Shown piece after piece: positions 8,532 through 10,718 of a stretch of DNA of 10,718 bases (position 1 is its first letter; each line of letters opens with the position of its first letter). The DNA comes from Alphaproteobacteria bacterium (lineage in GTDB: Bacteria; Pseudomonadota; Alphaproteobacteria; ATCC43930; CGMCC-115725): assembly GCA_028866355.1 (NCBI GenBank), contig JAGWIH010000048.1, positions 1-10,718 of the forward strand. The letters run 5' to 3'. A program made the translations under genes and the position numbers. The notes beneath the pieces are model-generated. The model was not told the DNA's origin, made no database searches, and saw nothing but the letters and a program-made list of their open reading frames with translations.

Positions 8532-9677
8532 GTGAACGAGACGCTGCACAAGGCGCTGTTGCCCGAAGGCCTGCGCGATCTGCTTCCGCCCGACGCCGGC
8601 ATCGAGGCCGAGGTGGTGTCGCGGCTGATGGCGGCCCTGGCGAGTCGTGGGTACGAGCGCGTCAAGCCGCCGCTCGCCGAATTCGAGGACAATCTGCTCT
8701 CGGGCGCCGGTGCCGCGATGGCCAAAGACACATTTCGGATGATGGATCCGGTATCGCGGCGGATGATTGGCCTGCGGGCCGATATGACGCCGCAGATCGC
8801 ACGCATCGCCGCCAGCCGGCTTAAGAAGGCGTCGCGGCCGCTGCGGCTCTGCTATGCCGGCCAAGTGCTGCGCGTCAACGGTAGCCAGCTCCGGCCGGAG
8901 CGTCAGGTCGGCCAAGTTGGCGCAGAGCTTATCGGTCCCTCCGAGGTCGCCGCCGATGCCGAAGTCATCTTGCTCGCGGCCGAAGCGCTCGGTGGCCTCG
9001 GCGTGCGCGGCTTGTCCGTGGATCTGACCATGCCGAAGCTGGTGCCGGCGATCTGCCAAGCCGCCAAGCTCGGGCCGGAGCAAGTCGACGCCGTGCGTCG
9101 GGCGCTCGACCATAAGGACGCCGCCGCCTTGCGCAAGGCAGCCGGCGCGGCCGCCGCGGCGCTGGGCGAGCTGCTCAAGGCGGCTGGCGCCGGGGAGAAA
9201 TCCTTGGCGAAATTGTCGGCCCTCGATTTGCCCAAAACGGCGGCGACGGAACGCACACGCCTCGGCGATGTGATCGCGCGGGTCAAACGCGCCGATCCCG
9301 GCCTCGTCATCACCGTCGACCCGGTCGAGAATCGCGGCTTCGAATACCATACCGGCGTCAGCTTCACGCTCTTCGCCAAAGCGGTGCGCGGCGAGCTCGG
9401 TCGCGGCGGTCGCTATCGCACCGGCAACGGCGCGGGCGAGGACGCGACCGGCTTCACGCTCTACACCGACACGATCCTGCAAGCGCTGCCCGAGCCCGCG
9501 CCGCCGCGCCGGGTCTACATTCCGTTCGAGACCGAGGGCGCCGCCGCCAAGCGGTTGCGCGCCGAAGGCTGGATCACCATTGCGGGCCTCGCCGCCGTGC
9601 GCAATTCGCGTGACGAGGCCAAACGATTGAATTGCAGCCATGTCTTCGATGGCGGCAAGATCGTCGCGCTGACCTGA
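8532..9677 (+). CDS. hisZ: ATP phosphoribosyltransferase regulatory subunit HisZ
   Basis: HisZ is a catalytically dead histidyl-tRNA synthetase relative that binds the short form of HisG to make active ATP phosphoribosyltransferase, the first enzyme of histidine synthesis, and mediates histidine inhibition. 381 residues from a GTG start. HisRS-like parts: PEGLRDLLPPDA (11–22), LRADMTPQIARI (81–92), the motif-2 region CYAGQVLRVNGSQLRPERQ (107–125), and RGFEYHTG (268–275) in place of the synthetase RGLDYYTG, followed by GRGGRYR. The motif-2 FRxE of true synthetases reads LRVN here, and no anticodon-binding domain follows, so HisZ is preferred over HisS. There is no ATG in a sensible place near the start and the ribosome-binding site is poor. 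It lies 69 nt after serA and 19 nt before purA. hisG is not in the window and must be elsewhere. Confidence 0.94.
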   Translation: MNETLHKALLPEGLRDLLPPDAGIEAEVVSRLMAALASRGYERVKPPLAEFEDNLLSGAGAAMAKDTFRMMDPVSRRMIGLRADMTPQIARIAASRLKKASRPLRLCYAGQVLRVNGSQLRPERQVGQVGAELIGPSEVAADAEVILLAAEALGGLGVRGLSVDLTMPKLVPAICQAAKLGPEQVDAVRRALDHKDAAALRKAAGAAAAALGELLKAAGAGEKSLAKLSALDLPKTAATERTRLGDVIARVKRADPGLVITVDPVENRGFEYHTGVSFTLFAKAVRGELGRGGRYRTGNGAGEDATGFTLYTDTILQALPEPAPPRRVYIPFETEGAAAKRLRAEGWITIAGLAAVRNSRDEAKRLNCSHVFDGGKIVALT

Positions 9678-9696
9678 GGGCGCCGGAGACCATTTC

Positions 9697-10718
9697 ATGG
9701 CGAATGTTGCAGTGATCGGCGCCCAGTGGGGCGACGAAGGTAAGGGAAAGATCGTCGACTGGCTGAGCGAGCGCGCCGACGTCGTGGTGCGCTTCCAGGG
9801 CGGACACAATGCCGGTCATACGCTGGTCATCGGCAACGTCGAATACCGCTTGAGCCTGCTGCCGTCGGGCGTGGCGCGGCCGGGCAAGCTGTCGATCATC
9901 GGCAGCGGCGTGGTCGTCGATCCGTGGGCGCTGGTCAAAGAGATCGAAAATATCGCGACCAAAGGCGTCAAGGTTGCGCCCGACACGCTGCGCGTCGCGG
10001 AAAACGCGACGCTGATCCTGCCGTCGCACGGCCAGCTCGATCGTTTGCGCGAAGAGGCGCGCGGCACCTATAAGATCGGCACCACCGGCCGCGGCATCGG
10101 TCCGGCCTACGAGGACAAGGTCGGCCGGCGGGCGGTGCGCCTATGCGATCTGGCCGATCCGGCGACCCTGCCGACCAAGCTCGACGTCCTGCTGCTCCAC
10201 CACAATGCGCTGCTGCGCGGCCTCGGCGCGCCGGAAGTCGAGCGCGAGCCGCTGCTCAAATCGCTGCTCGAAATCGCGCCGAAGGTTCTGCCTTATGCCG
10301 ACCGGGTGTGGCAGCGGCTTGACGAAGCGCGCCGCGCCAACAAGCGCATCCTATTCGAAGGCGCGCAGGGCGTGATGCTCGACGTCGATCATGGAACGTA
10401 TCCATACGTGACATCGTCGCACACCCATCCGGGCGAGGCCGCTTCGGGCGCCGGCACCGGTCACGCAACGGTCGGTTACGTCCTCGGCATCACCAAGGCC
10501 TATACGACGCGCGTCGGCAGCGGCCCGTTTCCGACCGAACTTACCGACAAAATCGGCCAGACGCTGGGCGAGCGGGGCCGCGAGTTCGGCGTGGTGACCG
10601 GACGCAAGCGCCGCTGCGGCTGGTTTGACGCCGTCATGGTCCGTCAGGCGGTCAAGACCGCCGGCGTCGACGGCCTCGCGCTCACCAAGCTCGACGTGCT
10701 CGACGGGTTCGAGGAAAT
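9697..10718 (+). CDS. purA: Adenylosuccinate synthetase PurA, 3'-truncated
   Basis: Joins aspartate to IMP using GTP to form adenylosuccinate, the first committed step from IMP to AMP. 340 codons are open to the window end; the family is about 430 residues, so the last fifth or so is missing. Visible: GAQWGDEGKGKIVD with catalytic D13, QGGHNAGHT with N38 and H41, IGTTGRGIGPAYEDK, EGAQG with Q224, VTSS with IMP-binding T239, AYTTRVGSGPFPTEL, the aspartate loop TGRKRRCGWFD, and TKLDVLDG. Numbering matches E. coli in this stretch. One usually near-invariant segment is altered: SSNT is SSHT (N242H), followed by HPGEAASGAGTGH instead of the typical VAGxAATGSGxGP. ATG 9697 has GGAGA (9685–9689) 7 nt upstream and is 19 nt after hisZ, so the two are probably co-transcribed. 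Identity is certain; activity is likely but the loop deserves a check. Confidence 0.97.
   Translation, partial: MANVAVIGAQWGDEGKGKIVDWLSERADVVVRFQGGHNAGHTLVIGNVEYRLSLLPSGVARPGKLSIIGSGVVVDPWALVKEIENIATKGVKVAPDTLRVAENATLILPSHGQLDRLREEARGTYKIGTTGRGIGPAYEDKVGRRAVRLCDLADPATLPTKLDVLLLHHNALLRGLGAPEVEREPLLKSLLEIAPKVLPYADRVWQRLDEARRANKRILFEGAQGVMLDVDHGTYPYVTSSHTHPGEAASGAGTGHATVGYVLGITKAYTTRVGSGPFPTELTDKIGQTLGERGREFGVVTGRKRRCGWFDAVMVRQAVKTAGVDGLALTKLDVLDGFEE

Noticed and set aside
8403..9809. Open frame of 468 codons on the minus strand, opposite hisZ and the start of purA
   Set aside because: Antisense to conserved genes, crosses the serA–hisZ and hisZ–purA boundaries, and shows no domain or ribosome-binding site.

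Overview
The window is a dense, GC-rich stretch of bacterial chromosome. Nine genes run rightward and one runs leftward, and both edges cut a gene (ftsH on the left, purA on the right). The proteins point to an alphaproteobacterium: the FtsH–GlmM pairing, a SerC of the type found in rhizobia and Rhodospirillales, a long ACT-domain SerA, and a hisZ–purA pair. The serC–serA–hisZ–purA order suggests the Rhodospirillales or a relative. That placement comes from memory of gene order and was not tested by phylogeny.

Left block (1–4495), all rightward and tightly packed: the 3' part of ftsH (membrane AAA+ protease), glmM (phosphoglucosamine mutase, cell-wall precursor supply), thiD (thiamine pyrimidine kinase), a small GNAT-family acetyltransferase and a MaoC-like hot-dog hydratase. 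glmM and thiD overlap by 4 nt. thiD and the acetyltransferase gene overlap by 50 nt, because thiD carries an odd Arg-rich tail. The rest are separated by 22–37 nt, so the block looks like one transcription unit.

Middle (4492–5711): a leftward gene for a persulfide dioxygenase–rhodanese fusion meets the MaoC gene end to end, with the two stop codons overlapping. Its start lies 176 nt from serC, back to back. This divergent gap is the only substantial non-coding region. It holds a plausible serC promoter whose -35 box is overlapped by a 12-nt perfect palindrome.

Right block (5712–10718), rightward: serC and serA (steps 2 and 1 of serine synthesis from 3-phosphoglycerate), hisZ (regulatory subunit of the first histidine enzyme) and purA (first committed step to AMP). 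Serine supplies one-carbon units for purines, histidine synthesis consumes ATP and releases the purine intermediate AICAR, and PurA makes AMP. The block is therefore a coherent serine/histidine/adenine supply group.

I found no tRNA, rRNA, CRISPR array, insertion sequence, phage gene or clear intrinsic terminator. I see no convincing undescribed system. The points most worth checking are the divergent palindrome, an altered conserved loop in PurA, the thiD tail overlap and the sulfur-oxidising fusion protein.
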